A stretch of DNA of 64,000 nt from Pyrus communis (GCF_963583255.1 NC_084807.1:6490872-6554871); one strand, 5' to 3'; positions 24,025-37,445 are shown, counted from the stretch's first letter. Notes: generated by a model not told the origin, from the letters alone. Translations and numbers: made by a program.

Positions 24025-27000
24025 TACCTTGCACTAACTTCTGAAACGTGTACTTTGGTAGAGATTTGGTGAACAGATCTGCCTGATTTTCATTGTAATA
24101 TATTTGTCTGACTTTAATAACTTTAACCTTCTGAAGCTCATGTGCAGTGGAAAACTTTGGAGATATGTGTTTAGTCTTATCACCCTTGATGAATCATTCC
24201 TTCATTTGGGTAACACAGGCTGCATTATCTTCATGGATGACAGTTAGAGTGTCTGTCTTTAAAGGTATACCACATGAATTCCGGATATGATGAATCATTG
24301 ATCTTAACCAAGAACATTCACGACTTGCTTCATGTAAAGCAAGTATTTCTAAGTGATTTGAAGATATAGCAACTAATGTTTGCTTTATTGAGCGCCACTA
24401 GATTGTTGTATCTCCATGCTTGAACACATATCCAGTTTGTGAGCGGGCTTTATGCGGATCAGAGAGAAAACCAGCATCTGTATATCCAACAAGGACTTGG
24501 TCATTTGTGGATTTCTTTAAGTAGAAGAGACTCATGTCTGTTGTCCCACGAAGGTATCGTAATACATCTTTGACTCCCTTCCAATGACGAATTGTTGGAG
24601 CAGAGTTATACCTTGCTAACAAGTTGACTAAAAAAACTATATCTGGTTTAGTACATTGTGCTAAATACAATAAAGCACCTATTGCACTCAAATATGGTAC
24701 TTCTAGACCAAGGACCAATTCATCATGTTCTTTTGGACGGAATGGATCTTTTTTAATGTCCAAAGAAAGAACAACCATTGACGTGTTGAGTGGATAAGCC
24801 TTCTCCATGCCATTTCGCTTTAGGATTTTTTTTTAATGTAAGATGATTGGTGAACCAAAATTCCACTAGCACAATGCTCGATCTGCAGGTCGAGACAATA
24901 TTTTGCTTTTCCAAGGTCTTTCATTTCAAGTTCGCTTTTCAGATATTCAGTAGTTTTATTGAGTTCTTCAGGGGTTCTAACTAGGTTCATATCATCGACA
25001 TATACTGCCACTATAACAAATCCAGAGTTGGATTTCTTAATGAACACACAAGGGCAAATGACATTGTTGGTATACCATTCTTTGATCAAATACTCACTGA
25101 GACGATTATACCACATTTATCCAGATTGTTTAAGCTCATACAATGGTCGCCTTAATTTGATTGAGAGTATACCTCATGGTTTGTTAGTTGTTTCAGACAA
25201 CTTAAGTCCTTCTGGGACTTTCATATATATGTCAGTATCTAATTCTCCATATAAATACGCGGTGATGACATCCATAAGTTGCATGTCAAGTTTTTCTAAA
25301 ACCACTAAACTTATTAAGTAACGGAACGTACTTACGTCCATTATAGGAGAGTATGTCTCCTCGTAATCAATTCCAGGTCTTTACGAAAAGCCTTGTGCAA
25401 CGAGTCGTGCTTTATATCTTGCAATCATGTTTTTCTTTTAGCTTTCTTATGAATACCTATTTGCAACCCACAGGGTTTATATCAAGCGGGGTTTGGACTA
25501 CCAGTCCAAAAACATTTCGCCTTTCCAAGAAATTTAATTCTACTTGGATTGCATCTTTGCACTTAGGCCAATCTTGTCTATGTTTGCATTCATCAACAGA
25601 GCGGGGCTCAATATCATCACTTAATATGATTTCAGTGGTTACTACGAATGCGAACATGTCATCAATGATTATTTCATTTCAATCCCACAATTCATTAGTA
25701 CAAGCATAATTTATGGAGATTTCTTTGCTTTCATGTACCTCTGTTTCTTCAGGTACATATGTCTCATCAAGGACATTTCCTTTTTTCTGAAAGTACGGAA
25801 TCATGAATTATGGATTTGTCATTCATTTTTTCTTCTTGAATGATTTCATTTGGATTCAGTTGTGCCCTCGTTTTTCTCTTTCGATGGGCTGAATCTTTTG
25901 AACCTGGGGGTCTACCAGGCTTCAAGCGTGCATCAGATAAATCTTTCGCTGCCACTTTATTTTGTCTAACAGGGACATCAATTCTTGTAGGTGCATTTGC
26001 AGCTGGTATATGTGATTTTATCACTTTCATAACATCATAGAATGCATCTGCATTTGATTGGCAATACCTTGAAGATGAACAATCTTTTTCACTTCATTTT
26101 CACAATGAGTGCTACGTGGATCAAAATGATATAAGGTGGGAACAACCCATGTCAACTCTTGCCGTTCTTCTGGAGCGGTCTTTTCTCTCCCTAACGACGG
26201 GAAGATTGTCTCATTAAGGTGACAATCATCAAAACGAGCTGTAAACATATCACTTGTCAAGGGTTCCAAATATCTAATGATAGACGGTGAATCAAAACCC
26301 ACATAAATTCCCAGTCTGCGCTGAGGTCTTATTTTAGTGCGTTATGGTGGTGCAATAAGCATATAAACAGCACAACAAAAAACTCGTAAATGTGAAATGT
26401 TTGGATGATGCCCAAACACGAGTTACACTGAGGAGTATGGTGGTTGGCTATATGTATCAATCAAACCAATGATGCAGCATGTAAGATGGCATGTTCCCAT
26501 GCAGAGATTGGCAATTTTGTTTTCATGAGCAGAATGCGAGTTATTAATTAAAGCCGCTTGATAAATGCCGCTGCTAGACCATTTTGACTATGGACATGAG
26601 GAACATGGTGTTCAACATCAATGCCTAATGTCATGCAGTAATCATCAAAGGTTTGAGACGTAAATTCACCAGCTTTATCAAGTCGGATTGATTTAATGGG
26701 GTAATTTGGGAACTGTGCTCACAACTTAATTATATGAGCAAGAAGAATCGCAAAAGTTAAATTCTGAGTAAACAAGAGATAAATATGTGATCATCGGGTA
26801 GATGCATCAATCAAAACCATAAAATATCGGAATGGTCCACATAATGGTTGAATAGGCCTACAAATATCCCTTTTAATTCTTTGCAGAAATGATGGGGATT
26901 CAGCATCAACCTTTAGTTGTGATGGTCTAATTACCAACTTCTTTTGAGAACAAGCTTTGCAAGGGTTATCATTTGAGATAGCAATGTGTCTACTCAATAA

Positions 27001-28710
27001 TGAATGTCCATTAGAGTTAACAATGATTCTACACATCATAGTAGATCCTGGGTTACCTAGACGGTCATGCCAAAGCATGTAAACTTTTGAATCAATGAAC
27101 TTCTGATTTATGACACTATGTGATTCAACTGTCTTTATGTATATATAATACAATCCACTCATCAAACCATGCAACTTCTCCAATATACGCTTCTGGGTAG
27201 TATTGAAGGTAATGCATATATACTCCACATTTTCTGCACTTTTTGTTTCAATGTGGTATCTATTTAAACGTATGTCTTTGAAACTCAAAAAATTTAGAGT
27301 AGATCGAGTAGCGTACAACGCATTATGTATGGACAATATTGTACCATTTGGTAACATAATATGGGCTTTCCCTAAGCCTTCAATTACATCTAATTGGCCT
27401 GACATTGCCTTAATTTTGTAAGCATCAATCTTGAGAAATACTTTCGATCTTGAAGTATTGTATGCGTGATTGAGCTGTCTGCAAGACAAATATCTCCGTC
27501 ATTTCTCATGTTTTGAGAATGACCATAGTTTTTATCCATGCTTTCTGAGTAAAGGGGATCACGGTTAAAAGCAATTTACAACAGAAAATTTAAATGCCAC
27601 TTTTATTGAATTTGAAATGCTAGTTTTAAACTATAAGGTCAGTACATCAAATATAAATGATTCAGTCGGACCGGTACACTTCATTCCTTTTTTCCATAAT
27701 GAAGTCTGAGACATCTAGGTGGTTGTGTTCAACTGCCCTGATAAGTTGCACACTGAATCAGATATATCCTTTGGTTTAGCATGGTCGAGAAAATTGGTCT
27801 CAACATCCTTCTCCTTGATGTAGGCTTGATATAGATCCATCAGAAGTTTTGGGGTACGACAAGTACGCCCTCATTGCCACCACACCTATGGTAGGCTCCT
27901 TCAGAGTTTCTGAAAGGATTGTTCATATGAGTTTTGCTTTTGTGGCGATTTACATTTTTGAAGTTTGGACCTGAATTATGCCTTGGAACCTGGTTGTGAA
28001 ACTGGACACCATGATTCTTGCCTTTCCCATTCCACGGTCCTCACATGTGGTCACGTCCTCGTTTATGATTATTGCCACCAGAGGGTGTGGCGTTCACTTC
28101 GAGGGAAGCAACATTCACTTCTGGGAATGGTGTTGATCCGGTAGGTTAGGACTGATGATTTTTCATCAGAAGCTCATTGTTTTGTTTAGCTACCAGGAGC
28201 ACATATATCAGCTGGTTGTATTCAGTGAAACCTTGCTCTCTATACTGCTGCTGTAAAAGCACATTAGAGGCATGAATTGTGCTGAAAGTTTTTTCCATCA
28301 TATATTCCTCAGTGATGGTTTTCTCACAGAGTTTCATCTGGGAGCTAATTCTGAACATCGCAAAATTGTACTCAGCCACTGACTTGAAATCTTGGATCCT
28401 TAGGTGAGTCCACTTATAACGAGCTCTTGGAAGAATCACCGTTTTCTGGTGATTGTATCTGTTTCTCAATGTCTTCCAAAGAATTAACGGATCTTCAACC
28501 ATTAGGTACTCTCTTTATTCCTCCATTAGGGTGGCGACGGATAGAGATCATAGCCTTCGCCCAATCTTGAGAAGATGCACTGTTCTCCTCTTTGATTGTT
28601 TCTCCAAGATTCTCTGCCTCCAAATGGATCTTGGTATCCACTACCCAGGTAAGGTAGTTATTCCCAGTAATGTCCAAGGCAACAAAATCAAGTTTTGCCA
28701 AGTTCGCCAT
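24025..28710 (-). pseudogene. copia gag-pol, heavily frameshifted
   Basis: Fragments appear in the right order from high to low coordinates. Gag begins MANLAKLDFVALD near 28710 and continues to about 28146. The GAG-pre-integrase and start of integrase lie at 27489-26791 (YMLWHDRLGNPG, CRPIQPLCGPFRYFMVLIDA). Integrase C-terminal and linker pieces lie at 26302-25767. Reverse transcriptase lies at 25657-24820 (VAVYVDDMN corresponds to the YVDD catalytic box). The RNase H-side region lies at 24808 to about 24025 (LRYLRGTTDMSLFY, VGYTDAGFLSDPHKARSQTG, where family members have ADAGY). Many stops and frame changes separate them, so no product is possible. Confidence 0.9.
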
Positions 28711-29432
28711 TTTCTTTTCTGAAAAAAAACTGAGATGTGTAAGAACTTGCAATAAAATGTATTCTTGAGGTATGTAGTATTAGAACTTCTGGTTCTTACA
28801 AATTTTTCATTTTGATCTTCAGGCCAAAATGATAAGCACTCGAAACTTCTGGCTCGAGATTTACATGATGAATGAAGAGGGCTATTGTACCACACTATAC
28901 TCATAACATAGGATGAGCGATTATTCGCACCACTCAAGTAGTAGGAAAATTTAAATACGCAGAGGAGGGTGGGCGATTATACCGCACCACCTAAAATTAC
29001 AATAAAATTAAACAGCAGGCAAATTTAAATATGCAGGATAGGGTGGGCGATTATACCGCTCCACCTAAAATTTGCAGTAAAATTAGATCTGCAGTCCATC
29101 ATAAGCAGTGATACCACACCATCTTGGATTGCAGTAAGATTAAATTTGCAGTTCAAGATGGGTGATTGTATCGACCATCTTGGATTGCAGTAAAATTAAC
29201 ATAAATAAACACTGGGTTAGTAGTCAGAAGTTACACCAAACAAGAAATCAAAGATATAAGTAATTGTTAGGTTGAGAACTAGAAGCAAGCATGGTGCAAA
29301 TAGTTCTTCGCGACGGTATATCCAGCAGGTGAGGCAGAGAAGAAGAAGAACAATAAAATCCTTCGAGGAAACATTTTTTTTTTCTTTCGGCAAAGAGAAA
29401 TAAGAAATGGTTAGAGAATCATACTGATAACG

Positions 29433-29752
29433 TGTTATAAATAGACAAAAGTTAGATAGATAACCTTTACTAGTGACAGAAGCGAAGCAGGTGTAAAATA
29501 TCACATTGTAACTATAACAGAAGGGATGACAAATAAAAGAGGGAGGGATAAATACTGATGTTATTGATATTTTCTTCTTCTCAATCTATTTTGATAGCAC
29601 ACGGAGAGCTATATTTATAGAGCAACTCCAAACAAACGTAATAATTACACCCTGAAATTTACAGCACACACCTTTTGAAAATACAATCCTGATTCATTTC
29701 CCTAGTCAATATTACTATGTGGGCATTCATTAACCCACAAATATTTTCAACA
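29433..29752 (-). repeat. 5' LTR of the 6.3-kb copia element
   Basis: Same ends as the partner LTR. It carries an extra 8-9 bp (around ATCTATTTTG, about 29583) that the partner lacks. Being the upstream LTR in the minus orientation, it would have held the promoter. Confidence 0.92.
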
Positions 29753-30502
29753 ACGTGATTGTTATATAACAATTTAACAAGAATATTTTAAAATAAATCA
29801 CAATTCTCAATAATATGTTGTATCCAATTAGCTAAGAAAACGTCAAGCAACTTCCCACTTTAGAGAATACACATATTTAGTAGGAATTTTAGTCCCAGGC
29901 ATGGAAATTGGAATGCGACAAAACACGAATGGAAGCTACTAGTATCCAGTTTTGTTTTGTCGTGAATCTGCGGGTTTGTGGTGACCTTGGTCGTTTTAGT
30001 CCAGTTCAGTCGCATCCATATTTGCTGTCGTACGTAGATGCATGAGCCTGTAGGGCCAAAAACGACAACAAACTGTAGCTTGACTTTGCTTAAGTAGGGT
30101 CGTCAATGCTTATTACTTTAATTTACAAGTAACCAAAAGATTTGGATGTGCACTCCACGTAGATAAATGATCAAGCATCTATCAATGCTACGTCAGTCGT
30201 TAAATTACATGGAATTTAAGTGTAAATTTCATTGCAAGTTCGGGATTAATTGACCATTTTATTATAATTAATAGTCGCATAATTGACTGATTAATTAAAT
30301 AAACAAATATATTAATTAATCCCCAGGCAGTTCTTATCTTGATTTTATTTTCGCAATGTGACAAGGGAATGATACAATGTGTGTGGCATCAAGTCATTGC
30401 ATCATCCATTACGTATTCATGTGAACCCAAAGTTGTTAGAGCTCTCTTTATCAATCCGACTTGTTTTCTGTATTTGATAAAGGATAAATGATGTGGGATA
30501 TT

Positions 30503-30644
30503 GTCAAAGAAAAATTAACGAAAATGATTTGAAAACTTTGAGTTTTAAGAAAAATGATAAAAATGTGTTATAAGTTAATAGTATTAGGATTGCCTTGTTG
30601 GAGTAAAAATTTAATTTTTCATTAAAGTGAACAGTTAAAACACT
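30503..30644. mobile_element. small MITE in copy 1, empty site in copy 2
   Basis: This is a diverged relative of the 154-bp MITE at 50378-50531 (shared GAAAACTTTGAGTTTTAA and TTCATTAAAGTGAACAGT). It is flanked by ATATT on both sides (30498-30502 and 30645-30649). Copy 2 reads GGGATATTTTAAAATA near 39466 with no insert. Confidence 0.78.
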
Positions 30645-32991
30645 ATATTTTAAAATATACGAACATATATATATATATTATATATTGTCAGAAATTTTGT
30701 TGATTGAATGGGCACCGAAACATATTATTTGAGCGCGAAACATTGTATGTCCCTCAGAAAGTTGTAGCTCTTCGTGCAGGAAGAAAGAAGTATACAATTA
30801 AACGTGCCGGAAAGGGAAGAGATACAACTCTTCACGTAATAGCCACAGGATGAAAGACATGATTCTTTCAATAGCTGCCAGAAAAAAATATGTGGTGTGA
30901 TAAACTATATCAGTTTCTATCTAATGAACCTATATGACTTTTGGATGCACCACTTTCACCCCAAATTGAATGGATGTCAACATTTTGAATGGGTGTCATG
31001 CTGTCATCCTCTTCTATAAATACCCAGCATCCTTTTTCTCTCATCCAACATAACCATAGAATTTCTTTTCCCAAGATTTTAATGGAATTTCATTTCTTGC
31101 TAAACTAAAATTTCAAATTTTGTTGTATCCTGTAAGTGATTTGCTTTAGACTAGTTAGCAAAATTATATTAGAGTGGGGGGAAATATCACTATAAGGAAA
31201 ACGTATTAACGAGCCTCATAGTCATTTTCTGTCAATTTTCACAATCTTATTTTAACAAATGATTTTCGCACACTTTTCTTAGCACAATTGTGTGAAATGA
31301 TTTAGTCTTTCCAAACATTTTAATGAAACCTAATATTCTTGTTCCATAGATGAGGGGTGAAATTTTAATTATAAATAAAAAAATTTTAAAAATTAAAAAA
31401 TTAAAAAAAAAACCTCTCGAAGCTCTCGTCAATTAAACTTACTAAAAGCATGTGACATACAATCCGTTTTCTTGCACTACATTATATTCACGAGGAAGAT
31501 GGTATAGAAATCAATCTTCTACAACTGTTATTGACACTCAAAACGACTGTCTCTTCAATACAATTTTTTCATAGATTTAACAAGTCCCTAATTATTTTTT
31601 TAATTACTAGTACTAGGGTAGCGGTGAGAGAGTCTCTCCAAATTTCCAGTTCATTTGGATCATTCCATTTTCATATCAGAAAAGCACTGCACTTCATGTT
31701 CCTAGAAAATATCATTATTAAAACTAATTATATACCATATGCTTTATTTTTCTTTCTATTTTCTTATTAGTTTTCGAGTACCCAAAAGAATTTCTGATAA
31801 TAATGACAAAGTACCAAAAGAATATCTAATACTAATTTAATTAGTCCACTAATCCAGTGATAAACGACTAATACGAACATGCTCCATCATATCTGATTTA
31901 ATCAACGGTTAATTAGTACCAGAAAGAAACTGATTTAAGGATCTGGATCATGTGGAGCAAAAAGTATCCAGAGTCATTTTGTTGCTACTTAATCCAACAT
32001 TTTTTTGTAGTAGCTCCTCTCAGATCAAATGGTTGAGATTTTAAGTAGAGGTGACAAATTAACTCATTAGTTTGTTAATAGGTACACATTAAGATATTTA
32101 ATTTGATTTCACCTTACATCATCATTATGACTACCAATATCACTCTTATATTATGATGATTTAAATTAAACAAGTCTTAGAAGGTACGCATTAACAATCC
32201 AATAAGTTGATCTGCCACCACTAATTCTAAGTACCATCTACTACCCTGTAACAATGTTACTTGAAGTAATTGGCTTTAGTCGGTTTTTTCTTTTTAGGCA
32301 AACTTTATCTGAAAACAAAAGAAATGCAATTGCTGAAGTTCAAGAAAAAGACACGCGGCGCTAATAGGGTTAGCTTGACGAGTGCGACTCTTATACCAGA
32401 CAAAACCGAATTGAGATTTAATGAACCAACCTATATGGTTTTATGTTTCTGTGCGAGGTATTATAAAATGAACGTGGATCAAACGCCCCCACATAATTTT
32501 TCTCATTAGTTTTCATTCATGAAATTAAAAAGAATAATACTTGGTTCAGTGTTGTAACCACAAAGACTTCAGGTCGAGTGGTTAATTATACCTACCTTTG
32601 CATCCGCGTTCAAGTGTTTTAATCTCTCATCCCTAATGGCTTGTATCACAAAACAAAAGGTGGGCCATCTATGAAAGATAATTAATGATAATTAGAAGGT
32701 ATAAGAGCATTTTCAAATAAGACGTCAAATTCAAATTTGATGTTTTGAATTTGATGGCTGACTAGGCAATTTGACATATTATCAATACCCGATTTACCAA
32801 AATTATTGCTCCATTTTTGTATTTTTATAAACAAAAATAATCAAAGTTGGGTTGTTATTGGTTTAAAAATAATAAAATAATACTTAAGTATGCTAGCAAT
32901 TAAGGTAAAGCATGTGGAATGCCTTTGGAAATAACAAAAACCATATTTGAAGGCAACTTCAAATTTGAAATCTCTTTGTCTATGTCAGCTT
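30645..32991. other. duplicated AT-rich segment without recognisable genes
   Basis: Pairs with about 39470-41760 in copy 2. Small open frames at 31531-31770 and 32270-32509 are not conserved as frames in the other copy (40307-40504 is shifted and shorter). A SINE-like patch (GGTCGAGTGGTTAATTATAC, near 32570-32660) also exists in copy 2 near 41320-41400. Confidence 0.55.
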
Positions 32992-33195
32992 AAAGCATTT
33001 CCAAGGGAGATGCCAAATTTAAACATCAAATGATGTTTGATAGCTTATGTGGCAATTTGACATTTTGTACAATATTTTGCTTCACCCCATATGTTAAATA
33101 ATAAACATCATTTAATATATAAAAAAAATAAAAAATAAAAAAAATTTATGGAGTCCAATGATTAAGGCAACCGATCAACTATTGAAAAAGAGGAT

Positions 33196-33302
33196 AGGGG
33201 CCTAGTTGCAGTGGCACTAGAGCTAAGAAAACTCCCACCTCACCCAAGTTCGATTCTCCCCATCCCCAAATTTAACTAATGACAAAGAAAAAAAAAACAA
33301 AA
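33196..33302 (+). mobile_element. probable tRNA-related SINE
   Basis: A box-A-like CCTAGTTGCAGTGGCACTAG, a box-B-like AAGTTCGATTCTCC and an A-rich tail ending near 33302 give a SINE layout of about 110 bp. No clear flanking duplication was seen. It lies between the two duplication copies. Confidence 0.55.
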
Positions 33303-33500
33303 TCAAATATTGAAAAAAAATACATAACAACATTTATTATATATTATATTAATCTATTAAAAAGTCATTTATAAATTTGACATCTGCTATCAAATTTGAT
33401 AGTAAAAGATTTTGCCTTCAAATGACTCAGCGTCACGTAAGAAATTGAAGAGGGCAATGATTTCAAATGTCTATCAACCCTACTCAGAAGGGGGCAATGA

Positions 33501-35009
33501 TGGATTCTCAAAATAGTATTCATGAAGTTAATGTATTTCTAGATTTTTTTTTTTTGCTACAAAGTAACGGATTTGCAATTTTTTTTTTTTTTTTTTTTTG
33601 TTTTGCCGACAATGATAGATTCTCAAATTTAAATATTCATTATGTGAAAGGGAAGAAAAAAAAAACTCATAATTCGAAGATGTGAATAGTGTGGTTAGTA
33701 TGCAGAAAAGTGGAGTGTATATTGAGAATGAGGATTGTGAGGGTATTACAGAAATGTGGGTGTAGAAATGTGGCACACAGTATGATCAAGTTAGCCTTAA
33801 TTTCTGATTTTAACTTTTGTTGATTTGAGGAACCTCTGAATCTATTGTCGAATGTCCTCATGTAAGATTGTATGCACTCTTGATAGTTTTGAATAAAATC
33901 GCTATCGTTTCTTCTAAAAAAAAGGTAAAATTTAATTGAAAAAGCAAATATCGAGTGTATTAAGTATATGGAGTATAAACAATATGTGGAGTTTTAATAA
34001 ATGGATTCTCAAAATAGTATTCATGAAGTTAATGTATTTCTAGATTTTTTTTTTTTGCTACAAAGTAACGGATTTGCAATTTTTTTTTTTTTTTTTTTTT
34101 TTTTGTTTTGCCGACAATGATAGATTCTCAAATTTAAATATTCATTATGTGAAAGGGAAGAAAAAAAAAACTCATAATTCGAAGATGTGAATAGTGTGGT
34201 TAGTATGCAGAAAAGTGGAGTGTATATTGAGAATGAGGATTGTGAGGGTATTACAGAAATGTGGGTGTAGAAATGTGGCACACAGTATGATCAAGTTAGC
34301 CTTAATTTCTGATTTTAACTTTTGTTGATTTGAGGAACCTCTGAATCTATTGTCGAATGTCCTCATGTAAGATTGTATGCACTCTTGATAGTTTTGAATA
34401 AAATCGCTATCGTTTCTTCTAAAAAAAAAGGTAAAATTTAATTGAAAAAGCAAATATCGAGTGTATTAAGTATATGGAGTATAAACAATATGTGGAGTTT
34501 TAATAAATGGATTCTCAAAATAGTATTCATGAAGTTAATGTATTTCTAGATTTTTTTTTTTTGCTACAAAGTAACGGATTTGCAATTTTTTTTTTTTTTT
34601 TTTTTTTTTGTTTTGCCGACAATGATAGATTCTCAAATTTAAATATTCATTATGTGAAAGGGAAGAAAAAAAAAACTCATAATTCGAAGATGTGAATAGT
34701 GTGGTTAGTATGCAGAAAAGTGGAGTGTATATTGAGAATGAGGATTGTGAGGGTATTACAGAAATGTGGGTGTAGAAATGTGGCACACAGTATGATCAAG
34801 TTAGCCTTAATTTCTGATTTTAACTTTTGTTGATTTGAGGAACCTCTGAATCTATTGTCGAATGTCCTCATGTAAGATTGTATGCACTCTTGATAGTTTT
34901 GAATAAAATCGCTATCGTTTCTTCTAAAAAAAAGGTAAAATTTAATTGAAAAAGCAAATATCGAGTGTATTAAGTATATGGAGTATAAACAATATTTGGA
35001 GTTTTAATA
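33501..35009. repeat. three near-identical tandem units of about 0.5 kb
   Basis: Units 33501-34001, 34002-34507 and 34508-35009 each run from TGGATTCTCAAAATAG to GGAGTTTTAATAA. They are nearly identical apart from the length of a T-run of about 21-25 bases and single changes. Copy 1 of the segmental duplication has a single, more diverged unit (about 21664-22160). The repeated minus-strand frames of 64-93 residues are by-products of this repeat. Confidence 0.95.
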
Positions 35010-35119
35010 AAACTAAGTCTAAGATTTCCCTTTTATATAGTTTTGGTTGAGGGCTGTGGCCTGTCCACTATTTCTGTTTCACTCTACCCATAGAAAAAGA
35101 AGATAATTATAAAATACGT

Positions 35120-37323
35120 GTGACAGCCCGTCCCGAATTAACATTTTCATATGTGTGAAGTGTGTTTAATTACCGTAAATCTTTATTAAAGTTGGACGGT
35201 TTGTTTGATTGTGTGGAATGATTAAAGACAGGGCACTGTGCATACACGGGTTGCACGTTTCTTCTCCTTTTTCTTTACCTTTCCGTGGTTTCCTCAAACC
35301 TGTTTTTCATTCTTCCTCTCTCCCCGTCAAGCTCTCTCTCTCTCCCTCACTCTCAAACACACGGCAACAACACCAATTCTTCAAAACTTCACGGATCGAC
35401 GAAAATAAAATCACCATCTTCTTCGTTTCGACGATACGAGTCCAACCATACCAATTTCAGGTAAGAACTATAACATTTTCACGTCGAAAATACGAACTCT
35501 GGTTTAGGTACTATTCATCAACTTTTTATTGGTTGATTTTTAGGACTTTTCAAGCTTATAGGAAGCTTCTTGAGGTCCTAAGGAGGCTTGAAGTAGTTCG
35601 TTGGAAGTGTTTGGACGTAAGAACACGGAGAACGACAAGTTCAAAGTTTGGCCGGAGCTTTCGGGGCTTTTTCTGGTGAATCCACGCCGAGTTAGGGGTC
35701 AAGGTAGGTATGGATGTGTTCGTCTCGTCAATACCTTCATTTTGATATAAAGTACGTCAAAAATGGTTAAGAAATGAAGAAGTTATGACACTTTGAAGTT
35801 TACCCAGAAATTCCGGCAAAACACCCACCTCCGGCGAAACCAGTCCGGCGACGCGAGGAAGAAGACGCGCGCGTGGGCAGCGCGTATACAGGGCGCGTGA
35901 GAGCTCCAAATTGAGTTCTAAAAATTGTCACGTGTTCGTGACGTCGTGTAGATCACCGTGGTATATTCACACACCCAAATTGAGCAACGTATGAGAAAGT
36001 TATTGACGAATGTTTGTGTATGTGCGTTTAAATGATGATTTTATAATTATTCTTTTATAGGTGAAACTTGTACAAACGACGAATGTAACCAAACTAGGCG
36101 TGAGGGTTACGAACCGGCTACTTATCAGTGAGTGGGCAGTTATTTTTCAGTATATATATATACGTATGCTTGACGTATTTCCTAGAAAACGTATTTTAAA
36201 AGAAATACGAATTAAATATCCTGTCATATATGCATCATATTTTAATATGTGCATTACCATAATTATGCATACTGTTGCATGGTGCTGAGGAGGCCCAGGT
36301 AAGCTACATTTGACATACATTTGATATACATTTGATATACGTATGAAATACATTTGGAATACGATTGAAATACTATGGAAATACAAATGAAATATGATTG
36401 AGATATGATTGAAATATGATGAATTATACGATTGTGATATGATTGAAATATGATTGAGATATAATTAAGATACGATTGAGATATTATGCTGATAACGATC
36501 ATGAGATATGATTGAGATGTGAAGAATGATATGATAGAGATGTGATTGAAAGCTCATAACCTGCACCCCCGGTGTTAGTGCTCCCGCCCTGAGCAGGGCA
36601 CAATCCTTCACGTGATGTTCACCTCCCGCACCACATGCTCAGCTTGGATCCAAGCTAGGTGCACAGTCTTGTCGTACAGACCACATTAGGTGGTTCCGAC
36701 TCGTAGGTGACCCGCGATTATTCGCCCAGCCTTCACGTGATCGTAGCACTAGAGCGTACATACCCAGGCCTGTCGTACAGACCACTTTAGGTGGTTCCGA
36801 CTCGTGGGCAGGTTCAGTTATTGAGTTTGAGATTTGAGCTCTACATGCAGCCGTACAGGTCACGTTAGGTGACTCCGGCTGCCAGATGTTATGCTATTGA
36901 TGTGATTTATACCTAAGCACTTGCATATCATTATGAGGCTTTGACATGGCACATTCTTGAGCATGATTGATATACCCTTGAGCATATTTGGCATATTTAT
37001 ACATACATATATATGTTTATGTTCTGGGAAACTATACTTGTTTTACGGCGAGGGGTTAGTATATGCAAAAGAGGAAAGAAGGATTTGAATACGTTCGTTT
37101 TGCTGACCCACTCAACTTTGTTTTGCGCCCCTCCAGGTTTAAGATATCAGAGCTTGGTGGCTACGAGGAATCCAACGGTGTTCTGACAGAATGGACAAAA
37201 ATTAGGACTCACCTTTGGGTGTTTCATCTTAGAAATTGTATCTTTAAAGCTTCCGTACTGTGTAAATGGTTACGTCACTCTCACGTGACTGCCAGCATGC
37301 CCTCCTTCGGGACGGGGTGTGTC
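35120..37323. mobile_element. 2.2-kb TIR element with GTGACAGCCCGTCCCG end
   Basis: The left end GTGACAGCCCGTCCCG pairs with the right end CGGGACGGGGTGTGTC. AATACGT flanks both sides (35113-35119 and 37324-37330). Copy 1 of the segmental duplication has the uninterrupted site AAAATACGTCC near 22260, which proves an insertion. The interior has a Pol II-like leader and an open frame (35209-35679) without known domains, a GATATGATTGA minisatellite (36300-36550), and palindromic modules (36660-36880) shared with the element at 52127. No transposase was seen. Confidence 0.85.
36300..36550. repeat. minisatellite of about 11-12 bp units (GATATGATTGA)
   Basis: Around twenty degenerate units of GA(T/A)ATGATTGA type lie inside the 2.2-kb TIR element. 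Confidence 0.85.
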
Positions 37324-37445
37324 AATACGTCCATAACTTTTCTATTTTTTTTTAAATTACTACTTAAACTATTAAATTACTAAAATTTAAACCACTCAAA
37401 TACCTAACTATTTTCGACTCCATTAATTGCCTACGTAGCAAGTTA

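Larger units (their letters stand above)
23410..29752 (-). mobile_element. complete but dead Ty1/copia retrotransposon, 6.3 kb
   Basis: Two LTRs of about 312 and 320 bp bound the element. The target duplication is ATGTG (23405-23409) versus ACGTG (29753-29757), differing by one CpG-type transition. Beside the 3' LTR a purine tract (minus-strand AAGGGGGAG, 23722-23730) is the polypurine tract. Beside the 5' LTR the minus-strand CGTTATCAG sequence is a variant primer-binding site. By eye the LTRs differ at about 18 positions plus two indels, so the insertion is not recent. The empty site is kept in copy 2 near 38722. Confidence 0.93.
21621..32991. repeat. tandem segmental duplication, copy 1
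   Basis: Homology to copy 2 (33459-41760) starts at GTCTATCAACCCTACTC and ends at CTCTTTGTCTATG. It stays colinear apart from insertions. Copy 1 alone carries a Mutator-type MITE (22461-22725), a full copia element (23410-29752) and a 142-bp MITE (30503-30644). Without these it is about 4.6 kb. No host gene is recognisable within it. Confidence 0.88.

Noticed and set aside
33528..34871. Repeated minus-strand frames of 64-93 residues
   Set aside because: They recur only because the 0.5-kb unit is triplicated. They run through long A/T homopolymers, and the single unit in copy 1 does not preserve the frame.
35209..35679. 156-residue open frame inside the 2.2-kb TIR element
   Set aside because: It is probably the element's leader-like region. 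The sequence has no recognised motif and the related 4.6-kb element does not preserve it.
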